Source of the DNA: Nocardia concava NBRC 100430
GTDB taxonomy: Bacteria; Actinomycetota; Actinomycetes; Mycobacteriales; Mycobacteriaceae
Assembly: GCF_000308815.1 (NCBI RefSeq)
Contig: NZ_BAFX01000083.1
Coordinates: forward strand, 47,852 to 111,851
Direction of reading: 5' to 3'
DNA: 64,000 nt
Shown here: positions 53,714 through 61,852 of the stretch, in pieces
Layout: each line of letters starts with the position of its first letter
Numbering within the stretch: position 1 is the stretch's first letter
Made by a program: the position numbers and the translations under genes
The notes under the pieces: model-generated
The model's input: only the letters and a program-made list of their open reading frames with translations
Databases searched by the model: none
What the model was told of the DNA's origin: nothing

Positions 53714-54922
53714 TCATTGAGTGTTCGGGGTTCGGCGGTCGAAGACTTGGGGCCGGGCAGTGCGGAGGGCGGTGGCGATTGCGCCGAGGAGGACGGCGTC
53801 GTCGCCCACTTCACTGGGGCGGACGGTTGGGCGGAGGGGGGTGGTGCGTTGGAGGGCGGCGCGGACTTGGTCGAGGAGGAGGTCGGCGCTGCGGCCGAGG
53901 CCGCCGCCTACGACGATGACGTCCGGGTCGAGGACGGCGGTGACGGCGGCTACCACCAAGGCGATTCGTTCGCCCTCTTGACGGACGACCGCGGTTGCGA
54001 GGGGGTCACCCGCGCGGGCGGCGTCGAAGACGCGCTTGGCGGTGAGGCGGCCGGTCATGCCTCGGTCGCGGGCGGCGCGGACGACGGCGTCGGCGGTGAC
54101 GGCCTCTTCGAGGGCGCCGCGGCGGGAGGCTCCGGCGGCCGGGTCACCGAAAGCCGCGGGGAGGAAGCCGACTTCGCCTGCCGCGCCGTGCGCGCCGGTG
54201 AAAAGCTCGCCGTGGGAGACGATTCCGACGCCCAGGCCGGTGCCGATCAGGACGTAGACGAACAGGCGGCTGCCGCGGCCGCCGCCGTGGGCGTATTCGC
54301 CGAGGGCGGCCAGGTTGGCGTCGTTGTGGACGGACAGGTCCGAGACGCCGAGGGCATCGCGGAGTTCGTCGAGCAGGCCCGCGCGACCCCAGCCGGGGAG
54401 GTTGACGGCGTAGTGCATGCGGCCGTCCTGCGGGTCGAACACGCCGGGGCTGCCGAGGACGGTGTGGACGACGCGATCGACGGAGACATCGGCGTCGGCG
54501 AGGGTCTCGCGGACCGCTTCCGCGGCGGTCTGCGCGAGGGCGGTGGCCGTCCGGGCGCGATTCGGAATGTCGGTGCGGGACAGCACTTTTCCGGATAGGT
54601 CGGCCACGGCGGTACGCAGGAAGGCGCGGCCGACGTCGATGCCGAGGACATAGCCCGCGGTCGGGTCGGGTTCGTACACGACCGCGGTGCGCCCGCGTTC
54701 GGGCACGACGGTCCCCATCTCGCGCACCAACCCGTGCTGTTGCAGTGTGGCAAGGGCGCTCGACACGGTCGGCTTGGACAGCCCGGTGTCGCGGGCCAGC
54801 TGGGCGCGCGAGCTGGGCCCGGCGGTGCGCAGTTGCTCGAGCAGCAGCCATTCATTGTTGCTGCGCAAACGCTGCCTGTTCCAAGGGAGTTCGTCCATCG
54901 CACTCCGATCCCGATCCGTCAT
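53714..54922 (-). CDS. ROK-family transcriptional regulator (NagC/XylR/Mlc type)
   Basis: A 402-residue protein with an N-terminal MarR-like winged helix (AQLARDTGLSKPTVSSALAT) and a sugar-kinase-like ROK domain: YVLGIDVGRAFLRTAVADLS, GSPGVFDPQDG, LSVHNDANLAALGEYAHGG with the conserved Asn-Asp, and GTGLGVGIVSHGELF. The usual zinc motif CxCGxxGC is absent; there is no Cys at all in the protein (region reads AAGASRRGALEE). The ATG at 54922 lies 7 nt after TACAGT on the minus strand and is likely leaderless; an ATG at 54898 with GGAG is the alternative. Divergent from an APC permease, whose promoter carries a palindrome. Confidence 0.92.
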   Translation of the reverse strand: MTDRDRSAMDELPWNRQRLRSNNEWLLLEQLRTAGPSSRAQLARDTGLSKPTVSSALATLQQHGLVREMGTVVPERGRTAVVYEPDPTAGYVLGIDVGRAFLRTAVADLSGKVLSRTDIPNRARTATALAQTAAEAVRETLADADVSVDRVVHTVLGSPGVFDPQDGRMHYAVNLPGWGRAGLLDELRDALGVSDLSVHNDANLAALGEYAHGGGRGSRLFVYVLIGTGLGVGIVSHGELFTGAHGAAGEVGFLPAAFGDPAAGASRRGALEEAVTADAVVRAARDRGMTGRLTAKRVFDAARAGDPLATAVVRQEGERIALVVAAVTAVLDPDVIVVGGGLGRSADLLLDQVRAALQRTTPLRPTVRPSEVGDDAVLLGAIATALRTARPQVFDRRTPNTQ

Positions 54923-54929
54923 CGATCCG

Positions 54930-54935
54930 ACTGTA
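54930..54935 (-). promoter_or_regulatory. Candidate leaderless -10 box for the ROK gene
   Basis: TACAGT on the minus strand, 7 nt before the ATG at 54922. Confidence 0.5.
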
Positions 54936-54953
54936 AACAATCGGCCGCACCAC

Positions 54954-54982
54954 TTGACTCAGATAGTAAAGGAATTTAACTT
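54954..54982 (+). promoter_or_regulatory. Candidate promoter of the APC permease
   Basis: -35 TTGACT (54954-54959), 17-bp spacer, -10 TAACTT (54977-54982): close to the primary sigma consensus. It overlaps the palindrome at 54966-54985. Confidence 0.65.
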
Positions 54983-54985
54983 TAC
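54966..54985. promoter_or_regulatory. Palindromic operator GTAAAG-N8-CTTTAC in the ROK/APC intergenic region
   Basis: A perfect 6-bp inverted repeat around an AT-rich spacer; it covers the -10 of the permease promoter. The AT-rich form fits ROK-family operators, so the divergent ROK protein is the likely binder. Confidence 0.65.
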
Positions 54986-55021
54986 AAAACCCTTACGCCC
55001 CAGCGCGACACGGAGGCAGCC

Positions 55022-56473
55022 ATGACCGGCCCCCGCACACTTCCCCGAAGAATCGGCCTGTTCCAGGCCACGACCATCAATATGAGCCAGATGGTCGGCA
55101 TCGGACCCTTCGTCACCATCCCGCTCATGGTCGCGGCCTTCGGCGGTCCGCACGCCGTCATCGGCTTCGTCGCCGGCGCGGTGCTGGCCCTGGCCGACGG
55201 GCTCATCTGGGCCGAACTCGGCGCGGCCATGCCCGGCGCGGGCGGCACCTACGTGTACCTGCGCGAGGCGTTCCAGTACCGCAGCGGGCGGCTCATGCCG
55301 TTCCTGTTCGTCTGGACCGCAATACTTTTCATTCCGCTGATCATGTCGACCGGCGTGCAGGGACTGGTGCAGTACCTGACCTACCTGTGGCCGTCCATGA
55401 CCACCGGGCAGGGCGATATCGTCGGGCTCGCGGTGGTGGCGCTGGTGCTGCTTCTGCTGTGGCGGCGCATCGATTCCATCGGCCGCATCACCGTGGTGAT
55501 GTGGGCGGTCATGATCGTCTCCGTGGCCGCGGTGATCCTGGCGTCCTTCACGCACTTCCACCCGAGCATGGCCTTCACCTGGCCCGATCACGCCATCGAT
55601 TTCGGGCGCGGCAGCTTCTGGCTGGGCTTCGCCTCCGGCCTGACCATCGGCATCTACGACTACCTGGGCTACAACACCACCGCGTACATCGGTGCGGAGG
55701 TGAAGGATCCGGGCCGCGTGCTCCCCCGCTCGATCATCTACGCCGTGCTCGCGGTCATGGTGATCTACCTCGGCATGCAGATCGGCGTGCTCGGCGTCAT
55801 CGACTGGCACGACATGCTCGACTCGAGCAATGTCGCCTCGCAATCGGTGGCCTCGGCGGTGCTCGAGAAGACCATCGGCAAGGGCGCGGCCGATGTGGTG
55901 ACGGTGCTGATCCTCATCACCGCCTTCGCATCGGTGTTCGCCGGACTGCTCGGCGGCTCGCGCGTCCCCTTCGACGCGGCCCGCGACGGCGTCTTCTTCC
56001 GGTCCTTCGCACGCCTGCATCCCAAGCACGAATTCCCGATGCTGGGCCTGATCGTGATGGGCGCGATCACCGCGGCCGGGTTCGTCTTCGCCCGGCATGT
56101 CGGAACCTCGGCCACGCATCCGCCACTGGCCGTGCTGATTTCGCTGCTGACCACGGTCATGGTGATCGTCCAGGCGTTCGCGCAGATCGCCGCGCTGGCC
56201 GTGCTGCGCCGCCGCCAACCGAACCTCGCGCGCCCCTACAAGATGCTGCTCTATCCGCTGCCCGCGGTGGTCGCGGGCATCGGCTGGGCGGTCATCTACG
56301 GCTATGCGGACAAGGCGAATCCCGGCGTCCACCCGATCGAATGGTCCCTGGCCTGGACCGCGCTGGGCATCGTCGCCTTCCTGCTCTGGGCCCGGGTCGA
56401 GAAGATCTGGCCCTTCGGCCCCAAGCAGATTCGCGAGGAATACCTCGACCCGGAACCCACCCCCGCGGCCTGA
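55022..56473 (+). CDS. APC-family amino-acid permease
   Basis: A 483-residue transporter with 12 expected helices. It opens RRIGLFQATTINMSQMVGIG with the glycine-rich first helix typical of the APC superfamily, then AGAVLALADGLIWAELGAAM, PGAGGTYVYLREAFQYRSG, and IGIYDYLGYNTTAYIGAEVK in helix 6. FAQIAALAVLRRRQPNLARP near the C-terminus is characteristic. It does not belong to the AnsP group. A GGAGG site precedes the ATG by 5 bp, and a hairpin terminator follows. Control by the divergent ROK regulator, usually sugar-responsive, next to an amino-acid-type permease is unusual; the substrate may be an amino sugar-derived or other organic amine. Confidence 0.92.
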   Translation: MTGPRTLPRRIGLFQATTINMSQMVGIGPFVTIPLMVAAFGGPHAVIGFVAGAVLALADGLIWAELGAAMPGAGGTYVYLREAFQYRSGRLMPFLFVWTAILFIPLIMSTGVQGLVQYLTYLWPSMTTGQGDIVGLAVVALVLLLLWRRIDSIGRITVVMWAVMIVSVAAVILASFTHFHPSMAFTWPDHAIDFGRGSFWLGFASGLTIGIYDYLGYNTTAYIGAEVKDPGRVLPRSIIYAVLAVMVIYLGMQIGVLGVIDWHDMLDSSNVASQSVASAVLEKTIGKGAADVVTVLILITAFASVFAGLLGGSRVPFDAARDGVFFRSFARLHPKHEFPMLGLIVMGAITAAGFVFARHVGTSATHPPLAVLISLLTTVMVIVQAFAQIAALAVLRRRQPNLARPYKMLLYPLPAVVAGIGWAVIYGYADKANPGVHPIEWSLAWTALGIVAFLLWARVEKIWPFGPKQIREEYLDPEPTPAA

Positions 56474-56486
56474 CCGCCGACCCCGC

Positions 56487-56518
56487 ACGCGGACCCGGAT
56501 CTCCGTCCGGGTCCGCGT
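56487..56518 (+). terminator. Hairpin terminator downstream of the APC permease
   Basis: A perfect 13-bp stem (56487-56499 with 56506-56518) with a 6-nt loop, 14 bp after the stop codon; no U-tract. Confidence 0.7.
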
Positions 56519-56600
56519 TCGTGCTGGTAGCGGGCTCGCTATGATCCGTGAGTTGCCTGCTGGCGTTCCACCCCACCACCGTTGCTGGGAGGAATCTCGG

Positions 56601-57662
56601 ATGAACAAGTCGCTGATCTGGGCCCTGGCCATCGGGTTCGCCGTGCTCGGCCCGCTGGTCGGCATCGCCGCCCGCCGCCTGGTCGACCGGATCGCCGCCA
56701 AGACCTCGGCGCGTAATCTGGCCGTGCACCGCATGGCCTTCGGCCTGGCCCGCGATCTCGCGGTGCCGCTCGCCTCGCTGACCGGCCTGCTCATCGCGCT
56801 GACGCTGCCCACCGGGCTGCCGTTCTCCCCCCGTGCGGTTCATCAGATTCTCGAAGCGGCTTTCATGCTGGCCATCACCTACGCGGTGGCCCGGCTGGCG
56901 GCCGAGGTGGTGACCACGGTGGCGAAGCGGATCACCGGCATCTCGGGGTCGGTCAGTCTGTTCACCACGATCACCCGGGTCGTGGTGTTCGCGCTGGGCG
57001 TGCTGATCACCCTCGACTCGGTGGGCCTGCAGATCACGCCCCTGCTCGGCGCGTTGGGCATCGGCGCCCTGGCCATCGCCCTCGCACTGGAGGGCACCCT
57101 CGCGAATCTCTTTGCGGGCGTGCACATCCTGGCATCCAAGACGGTGAATCCCGGCGATTTCGTGAAGCTCGATACCGGCGAGGCGGGCTGGGTCCACGAC
57201 GTGAACTGGCGGACCACCACTATCCAGGACATTCCGGGCAACTTCATCATCGTGCCCAATCGCAAGTTCGCCGACGCGATCCTGACCAACTTCCACCGCC
57301 CCGAACAGGACATGGCGGTCATGGTCGAGGTCTCCACCGGCTACGACAGCGACCTCGAACACGTCGAGGCGGTCACCCTGGAGGTGGCGCGCGAGGTCAT
57401 GAAGGAACTCGACGAGGGTTTCGCCGGCGCGGATCCGCGCGTGCGGTTCCACACCTTCGGCGATTCCGGCATCGAGTTCCGGGTCGTGCTGCGCACCCGG
57501 CAATACGAGGACCAGTACCTGCTGATCAGCGAATTCATCAAGGCCCTACACCGGCGCTACCGCGAGGAAGGCATCACCATCCCCTACCCGGTGCGCACCC
57601 TGGCCTTCTCCCCCACCGACGACCCGCGATTCTTGCTACCGGCCGGTCTTCATACACCGTAA
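56601..57662 (+). CDS. MscS-family small-conductance mechanosensitive channel
   Basis: A 353-residue membrane channel. Membrane helices are near residues 3-20, 50-75, 85-105 and 125-150; the pore helix is LLGALGIGALAIALALEGTLA with the Gly/Ala pattern of MscS TM3, followed by ANLFAGVHILASKTVNPGDF and the beta domain (FVKLDTGEAGWVHDVNWRTT, DIPGNFIIVPNRKFADAIL). The C-terminal alpha/beta domain ends the protein. The ATG at 56601 has GGGAGGAA about 8 bp upstream. It probably releases solutes on hypo-osmotic shock. Confidence 0.95.
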   Translation: MNKSLIWALAIGFAVLGPLVGIAARRLVDRIAAKTSARNLAVHRMAFGLARDLAVPLASLTGLLIALTLPTGLPFSPRAVHQILEAAFMLAITYAVARLAAEVVTTVAKRITGISGSVSLFTTITRVVVFALGVLITLDSVGLQITPLLGALGIGALAIALALEGTLANLFAGVHILASKTVNPGDFVKLDTGEAGWVHDVNWRTTTIQDIPGNFIIVPNRKFADAILTNFHRPEQDMAVMVEVSTGYDSDLEHVEAVTLEVAREVMKELDEGFAGADPRVRFHTFGDSGIEFRVVLRTRQYEDQYLLISEFIKALHRRYREEGITIPYPVRTLAFSPTDDPRFLLPAGLHTP

Positions 57663-57686
57663 ACCGAGGTGTGCGATGCTCGAGGG

Positions 57687-58577
57687 GTGAGCAATGACGC
57701 TGAATTCACCGAACCCGCCCGGGTGAGCTTCACCGGGCACGGCGGGCTGAGGATCGCCGGGGACAGCTGGGGACCCGCCGACGGCCCGCTGGTGGTGTTC
57801 CTGCACGGCGGCGGGCAGACCCGCGGATCCTGGAAGGACTCCGGGCTGGCCCTGGCCAAGGCCGGGATGCACGCGGTCCTCCTCGACGCGCGCGGGCACG
57901 GCGACAGCGAATGGGATCCCGACGGCAATTACCGCCGCGAGGCCATGGTCGAGGACCTGATGGCGGTGCTGCGCGAACTCGACAAGCCCGCGTTCATCGT
58001 CGGCGCCAGCATGGGCGGTCTCACCGGGCTTCTGGCCACCACACACGCTGAGCGCGAACGCATTACGGGCCTGGTGCTGGTGGACGTGGTGCCGCGGCCG
58101 GAGCGCAAGGGCGTCGAGCGCGTCATCAATTTCCTCAGCAGCAATCCCGAGGGTTTCGCCAGCCTCGAGGAGGCCGCCGACGCCGTCGCCGCGTATCTCC
58201 CCCACCGCCGTCGGCCGCGCAATCCCGAAGGGCTGCAGCGCAATCTGCGTCAGCGCGCCGACGGCCGCTGGTACTGGCACTGGGATCCGGCCATGATGGC
58301 GGGGCCGCGCGACGGGCGCGGCGAGGCGATCGATGTGCACACCGAGCTGCTGGAGAACGCGGCCCGGCAGCTGGAGATTCCGGTGCTGTTGGTGCGCGGC
58401 GCGCTCTCCGATGTGGTCAGCGATGAGGGCGTCGCGGCCTTCCGGGCCCTGGTGCCGCACGCCGACTACGCCGAGATCGGTACGGCGGCCCACACCGCCG
58501 CCAGCGACGCCAATGACGAATTCACCGACGCGGTGGTCGATTTCGTGCGCGCCCAGGTCGGCGAGCAGCAGTCCTAA
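57687..58577 (+). CDS. Alpha/beta hydrolase
   Basis: A 296-residue serine hydrolase. Motifs: FLHGGGQTRGSWKDSG (oxyanion), VLLDARGHGDSEWDPDGNYR with the arginine-Gly-His block, nucleophile Ser108 in FIVGASMGGLTG, and the C-terminal His region near AEIGTAAHTAAS, which is a weaker match. It resembles actinobacterial epoxide hydrolase/esterase-like proteins. GTG 57687 has GAGGGG directly before it, which is too close for a good ribosome-binding site; the start is uncertain. Its stop overlaps the stop of the convergent TetR gene. Confidence 0.88.
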   Translation: MSNDAEFTEPARVSFTGHGGLRIAGDSWGPADGPLVVFLHGGGQTRGSWKDSGLALAKAGMHAVLLDARGHGDSEWDPDGNYRREAMVEDLMAVLRELDKPAFIVGASMGGLTGLLATTHAERERITGLVLVDVVPRPERKGVERVINFLSSNPEGFASLEEAADAVAAYLPHRRRPRNPEGLQRNLRQRADGRWYWHWDPAMMAGPRDGRGEAIDVHTELLENAARQLEIPVLLVRGALSDVVSDEGVAAFRALVPHADYAEIGTAAHTAASDANDEFTDAVVDFVRAQVGEQQS

Positions 58578-59179
58578 CGCCGCTCCGGTGCGAACACCCG
58601 GTCGAGCATGTGGTCGAGCAACTCGACCGCCCGCTCCCGGGTGGCGCCACCGGCCAGCACCGCCTGACTGACCCCGGTCACCGCGAGCACGATCAGCTCC
58701 GCATCGAGTTCTGTTGCGCGCGCATCGGATTCATCCGGCCGTTCGCGCCGTAGCTGCTCGGTGAAGCTGGTGATCAGATACCGTGGCGCGCCCATCATCT
58801 CCTCCGAGGTGACGGTGTTCCCGGTCAGATTCGCCGCGTGAAACGCCGCGAATACCAGATTGTCCTGGTGCCGAACATCGTCCAGTGGAATCAGCCCGAT
58901 GGATACCGCTCGAATCACCTCCCGCGGCGTGGCATCAGGCCCCAATCCGCCGAGCGCCGCCGCGAATCCCTTCCCCCAGTCCTCAACCACCGCCCGATGC
59001 GTCGCCAGCATCAGATCCCGCTTCGTCCCGAAGTAGTACTGGATCAGCCGCACCGAGATCCCCGCCTCGGCGGCGACTGCCTGGAATGTGGCGGCGTCGA
59101 GCCCACCGGTGGCGATGACCTTGCGTGCGGCGGTGGTGATTTCCTGCCGCCGCTGCTCGTGATCGACCAAACGCGGCAT
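58574..59179 (-). CDS. TetR-family transcriptional regulator
   Basis: A 201-residue repressor. HTH: EITTAARKVIATGGLDAATF and VAAEAGISVRLIQYYFGTKR; the RLIQYYFG form of the recognition helix is typical of the BetI-like group. The C-terminal domain is alpha-helical (EEMMGAPRYLITSFTEQLRR). The ATG at 59179 gives the family N-terminus; AGGAG is 13 bp upstream. Divergent from the hydrolase pair at 59287 across two tandem operators (59222-59239, 59244-59261), so it likely controls those genes and itself. Tail-to-tail overlap of 4 bp with the hydrolase at 57687. Confidence 0.93.
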   Translation of the reverse strand: MPRLVDHEQRRQEITTAARKVIATGGLDAATFQAVAAEAGISVRLIQYYFGTKRDLMLATHRAVVEDWGKGFAAALGGLGPDATPREVIRAVSIGLIPLDDVRHQDNLVFAAFHAANLTGNTVTSEEMMGAPRYLITSFTEQLRRERPDESDARATELDAELIVLAVTGVSQAVLAGGATRERAVELLDHMLDRVFAPERR

Positions 59180-59221
59180 GTGACCAGCTCTCCTGTGACT
59201 CCCGGGGGTGCGAAGTTTTTG

Positions 59222-59239
59222 ATGGTACGCCCATACCAT
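59222..59239. promoter_or_regulatory. TetR operator 1 (ATGGTA-N6-TACCAT)
   Basis: Perfect 6-bp palindrome with spacer CGCCCA; the same unit recurs 22 bp downstream at 59244-59261, about two helical turns away. Confidence 0.85.
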
Positions 59240-59243
59240 TTTT

Positions 59244-59261
59244 ATGGTACGTTCATACCAT
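59244..59261. promoter_or_regulatory. TetR operator 2 (ATGGTA-N6-TACCAT)
   Basis: Perfect 6-bp palindrome with spacer CGTTCA, 25 bp before the start at 59287; 16 of 18 bases match operator 1. The tandem layout fits cooperative binding of two TetR dimers. Confidence 0.85.
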
Positions 59262-59286
59262 CAACGATGATGAACGGGGAGGCGCG

Positions 59287-60182
59287 ATGGCCAAGATCGG
59301 GCAATGGAAGAGCGAGGCGGCACGGGACGCCTACCTGCGGGCCTATGCGTCACTGTCGAAACTGTGGACGGTTCCGGCCACCGAGTTCGACGTCGAAACT
59401 GCTTACGGGACAACACATGTCCGAAAATGCGGCAGCGGCGCGGGGGCTCCGCTGGTACTGATCCGCCGGTGATGGGCAATGGGGCGGTCTGGTATCCGAT
59501 CATCGAACGACTGGCCGCCGAGCGGACCGTGTACGCGCTCGACATCATCGGCGGGCCGGGACTGAGCGTGCAGACCGCGCCGATCACCGGCCGGGCCGAT
59601 TACGCGGCCTGGCTGGACGAGACACTCGCGGCGCTGGAGCTGCCGCACGTGCACGTCATGGGCTATTCCGATGGCGCGTGGCGGGCGTTCATGGCGGCGG
59701 TCGACGGATCGAAGCGGATCGCGAGCCTGCTGTTGGTCGAGCCGGGCGGGGCGGTCGGTAAGACGCCGTGGGGCGTGCTGTTCAAGATGATTCGCTACGC
59801 CATTCCGCCGTCGGTGAAGAACATGCGCAAGGCGGCCGAATGGCTGATGCCCGGCAATGTCCCGGTCGAGGAGGAAATGGCCTGCGCGAAGGCCGGACTC
59901 GGCTACAAGACGCGCTCGCCGTGGCCGCAGCGGCTGAAAGACGAAGAACTGCAGGCGATCACCGCACCCACCCTGCTCATCTACGGTGCCGAGTCGGTGC
60001 TCGGCGACCCCGAGGCCGCCGCGGCCCGTGCGCGACAGCAGATTCCGCATTGCGAGGTGGAGATCTATCCCGGCGCGACACACGGGTTGCTGTTCCAGGG
60101 GCGCGACAAGGATGCAGTCCTCGACCGGATCCTGGGTTTCGCAACCCTGCACGATCCCGTGGACGCCCCGCACGCCAAGTGA
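59287..60182 (+). pseudogene. Alpha/beta hydrolase disrupted by a frameshift
   Basis: The reading frame from ATG 59287 (GGGGAGG site upstream) gives AKIGQWKSEAARDAYLRAYA and continues to a stop at 59470-59472. The rest of the protein, from about PPVMGNGAVWYPIIERL on, lies in another frame up to 60182. The paralogue at 60228 aligns across both parts: its PIVLLPGMPGNG matches PLVLI + PPVMGNG here, so one base is missing near 59461-59467. The nucleophile elbow GYSDGAW and the C-terminal His (GATHGLLFQ) are intact. Either a recent pseudogene or a sequencing error; no slippery heptamer for programmed frameshifting is seen. Confidence 0.85.
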
Positions 60183-60227
60183 ACCCGCCGTCACAGACCG
60201 AAGCTTCAACGAGGAAGGGGAGGCCGA

Positions 60228-61112
60228 ATGGCCGCCAAGATCGGACGTTTCATCAGCGCCAAGGCCGAGGCGAGGTACCTGCGGGCCTATGACGCCATGG
60301 CCGCGCAATGGCCGGTGCCGTCAACCGATTTCGATCTCGAGACGTCGTACGGAACCACGCGGGTACGCAAATCCGGGTCCGGGTCCGACACGCCCATCGT
60401 GCTGCTACCGGGCATGCCGGGCAATGGATTGTTCTGGGAATCGGTCATCGAGGAACTGTCGCGAGACCGCGTCGTGTACACGGTCGATCCGCTCGGCTGG
60501 GCCGGGCGCAGCGAGCAGACCGCTCCCCTGCGCGACGAGGCCGACATCGTCGCCTGGCTGCTCGAGGTGTTCGACGGCTTGGACGCCCAGCGTGTGCACC
60601 TCGCCGGATACTCGGTCGGCTCATGGCTTTCGCTGCTGGTCGGCGTGCATCACTCCGAGCGGCTGGCCAGTGTGACCATGCTCGAACCGGGTGGCGCGAC
60701 CTTCACCAAACCGCGGTGGAGTGTCCTGTTCAAGTTCCTCATCGGCGGCATGGTGCCCACACGCAAGCGGATGGCCAAGCTCCTGCAGTGGCTCACGCCG
60801 GGAGTCGAGCTCACCGAGCAGCAGTGGGAATTGGCCATGAGTGCCATCAGGTTCCGCATGGCCATGCCTTGGGAACGACCGCTCACCGATGAGCAGCTCA
60901 CCGCGGTTACCGCGCCGCTGATGGTGCTTTTCGGAGCCACCACGGTCGCCAATGATCCGGAGGTCGGCGCACAGCGTGTTCGCGAACTGATTCCGAGCGC
61001 GGTGGTCGACATCTACCCCGGTGTGGGCCACGAAATGCTATGGGCCATACCGGAAAAGGTGATCCCCCGGTTCCTGGACTTCGTGAAGCAACACGATCAG
61101 GTCCGCGCCTGA
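60228..61112 (+). CDS. Alpha/beta hydrolase, intact paralogue of the disrupted gene upstream
   Basis: A 294-residue hydrolase: IVLLPGMPGNGLFWESVIEE (oxyanion loop), YTVDPLGWAGRSEQTAPLRD, nucleophile elbow HLAGYSVGSWLSLLVG, then LMVLFGATTVANDPEVGAQR, the acid strand, and catalytic His in DIYPGVGHEMLWAIP. It shares the N-terminal AKIGxFxSxxAxxxYLRAY segment and most of its length with the gene at 59287, which shows a tandem duplication. AGGAAGGGGAGG precedes the ATG. Likely under the same TetR operators. It ends 1 bp before the end of the convergent TetR gene. Substrate unknown. Confidence 0.9.
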   Translation: MAAKIGRFISAKAEARYLRAYDAMAAQWPVPSTDFDLETSYGTTRVRKSGSGSDTPIVLLPGMPGNGLFWESVIEELSRDRVVYTVDPLGWAGRSEQTAPLRDEADIVAWLLEVFDGLDAQRVHLAGYSVGSWLSLLVGVHHSERLASVTMLEPGGATFTKPRWSVLFKFLIGGMVPTRKRMAKLLQWLTPGVELTEQQWELAMSAIRFRMAMPWERPLTDEQLTAVTAPLMVLFGATTVANDPEVGAQRVRELIPSAVVDIYPGVGHEMLWAIPEKVIPRFLDFVKQHDQVRA

Positions 61113-61113
61113 C

Positions 61114-61734
61114 CTATCGGCCGACTGCCGGCTCGGAGCCCAGTAGCAGGCGTGCGAGCGTGTCCGTGAGCCACCGCTCGTACGCCGCGGGCGTCCAACC
61201 GGCCTCGCCGACCAGGCTGTGATAGACGCCGTCGGTCATCAACGCGACCGCGACGTCGGTGGCATTGGCGTCGAGTTTTCTGCCGGTATCCCGGATCTGC
61301 ACGATGATCGCGTCGATTTCAACACGGTTGCGGCGCATGGCGTCTGCCCACGCGTCGGCAAGATCGGTGTCGATGCCGACACCCGCATGCAGCAGGGTGA
61401 GGATGTCACCGCACCGCTCGCGGGTCTGCCGACTTCCCTTGGCCAGCATGCGAATCAACGCCATGGGGTCGTCGAGGCGCTGGGCCTCGGCCCGCAGGTC
61501 GATCAGCCCGGCCTCCTCTTCGAGCAGGTCGATCAGTCCCCGCAGCACACCGGCCTTCGAGCCGAAGTGCGAGTAGATCGTCTGCGGCGCCACCCCGGCC
61601 TCACGCGCGATCTGCCGAATCGATGTCCCCGCGTATCCACTTTCGGCGAACAGTCGTCGTGCGGTGGTCAGGATGGTCCGCAGCGTCAGTTGCTCACGCC
61701 GATCACGCAACCGGACCACTTGCTCCGCTGACAT
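61114..61734 (-). CDS. TetR-family transcriptional regulator
   Basis: A 206-residue repressor with HTH RTILTTARRLFAESGYAGTS and IAREAGVAPQTIYSHFGSKA, and a helical ligand domain (IDLLEEEAGLIDLRAEAQRL, TLLHAGVGIDTDLADAW). It is divergent from the DUF2871 gene across a tripartite palindrome (61807-61841) that probably is its operator. An AGGAGGAAAT stretch on the minus strand lies 7 bp before the ATG and serves as ribosome-binding site. It ends 1 bp from the convergent hydrolase at 60228, with no room for a terminator. Confidence 0.92.
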   Translation of the reverse strand: MSAEQVVRLRDRREQLTLRTILTTARRLFAESGYAGTSIRQIAREAGVAPQTIYSHFGSKAGVLRGLIDLLEEEAGLIDLRAEAQRLDDPMALIRMLAKGSRQTRERCGDILTLLHAGVGIDTDLADAWADAMRRNRVEIDAIIVQIRDTGRKLDANATDVAVALMTDGVYHSLVGEAGWTPAAYERWLTDTLARLLLGSEPAVGR

Positions 61735-61806
61735 CCATTTCCTCCTGCCGACGACCCACCCGCAACCGGATCAGCGTACCGCGCACACGATCATCGGACT
61801 AGTAAC

Positions 61807-61841
61807 TAGAACACTGTTCCATTAAATGGTCTTTTGTTCTA
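61807..61841. promoter_or_regulatory. 35-bp tripartite palindromic operator before the DUF2871 gene
   Basis: TAGAACA (61807-61813) and TGTTCTA (61835-61841) as outer arms and CCATT-A-AATGG (61819-61829) as inner palindrome, all symmetric about 61824 with 5-bp unpaired spacers. The right arm touches the -10 box TATCGT (61840-61845). Likely site of the divergent TetR. Confidence 0.75.
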
Positions 61842-61852
61842 TCGTGATGCTC

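Noticed and set aside
59440..59480. Programmed frameshifting in the hydrolase at 59287
   Set aside because: No slippery heptamer or downstream pseudoknot is seen, and the intact tandem paralogue has a plain single frame; a simple base loss or sequencing error is more likely.
61809..61819. GAACACTGTTC before the DUF2871 gene as an SOS box
   Set aside because: The spacer is 3 bp instead of 4 and the flanking C/G bases are missing; the larger palindrome 61807-61841 explains the symmetry better.
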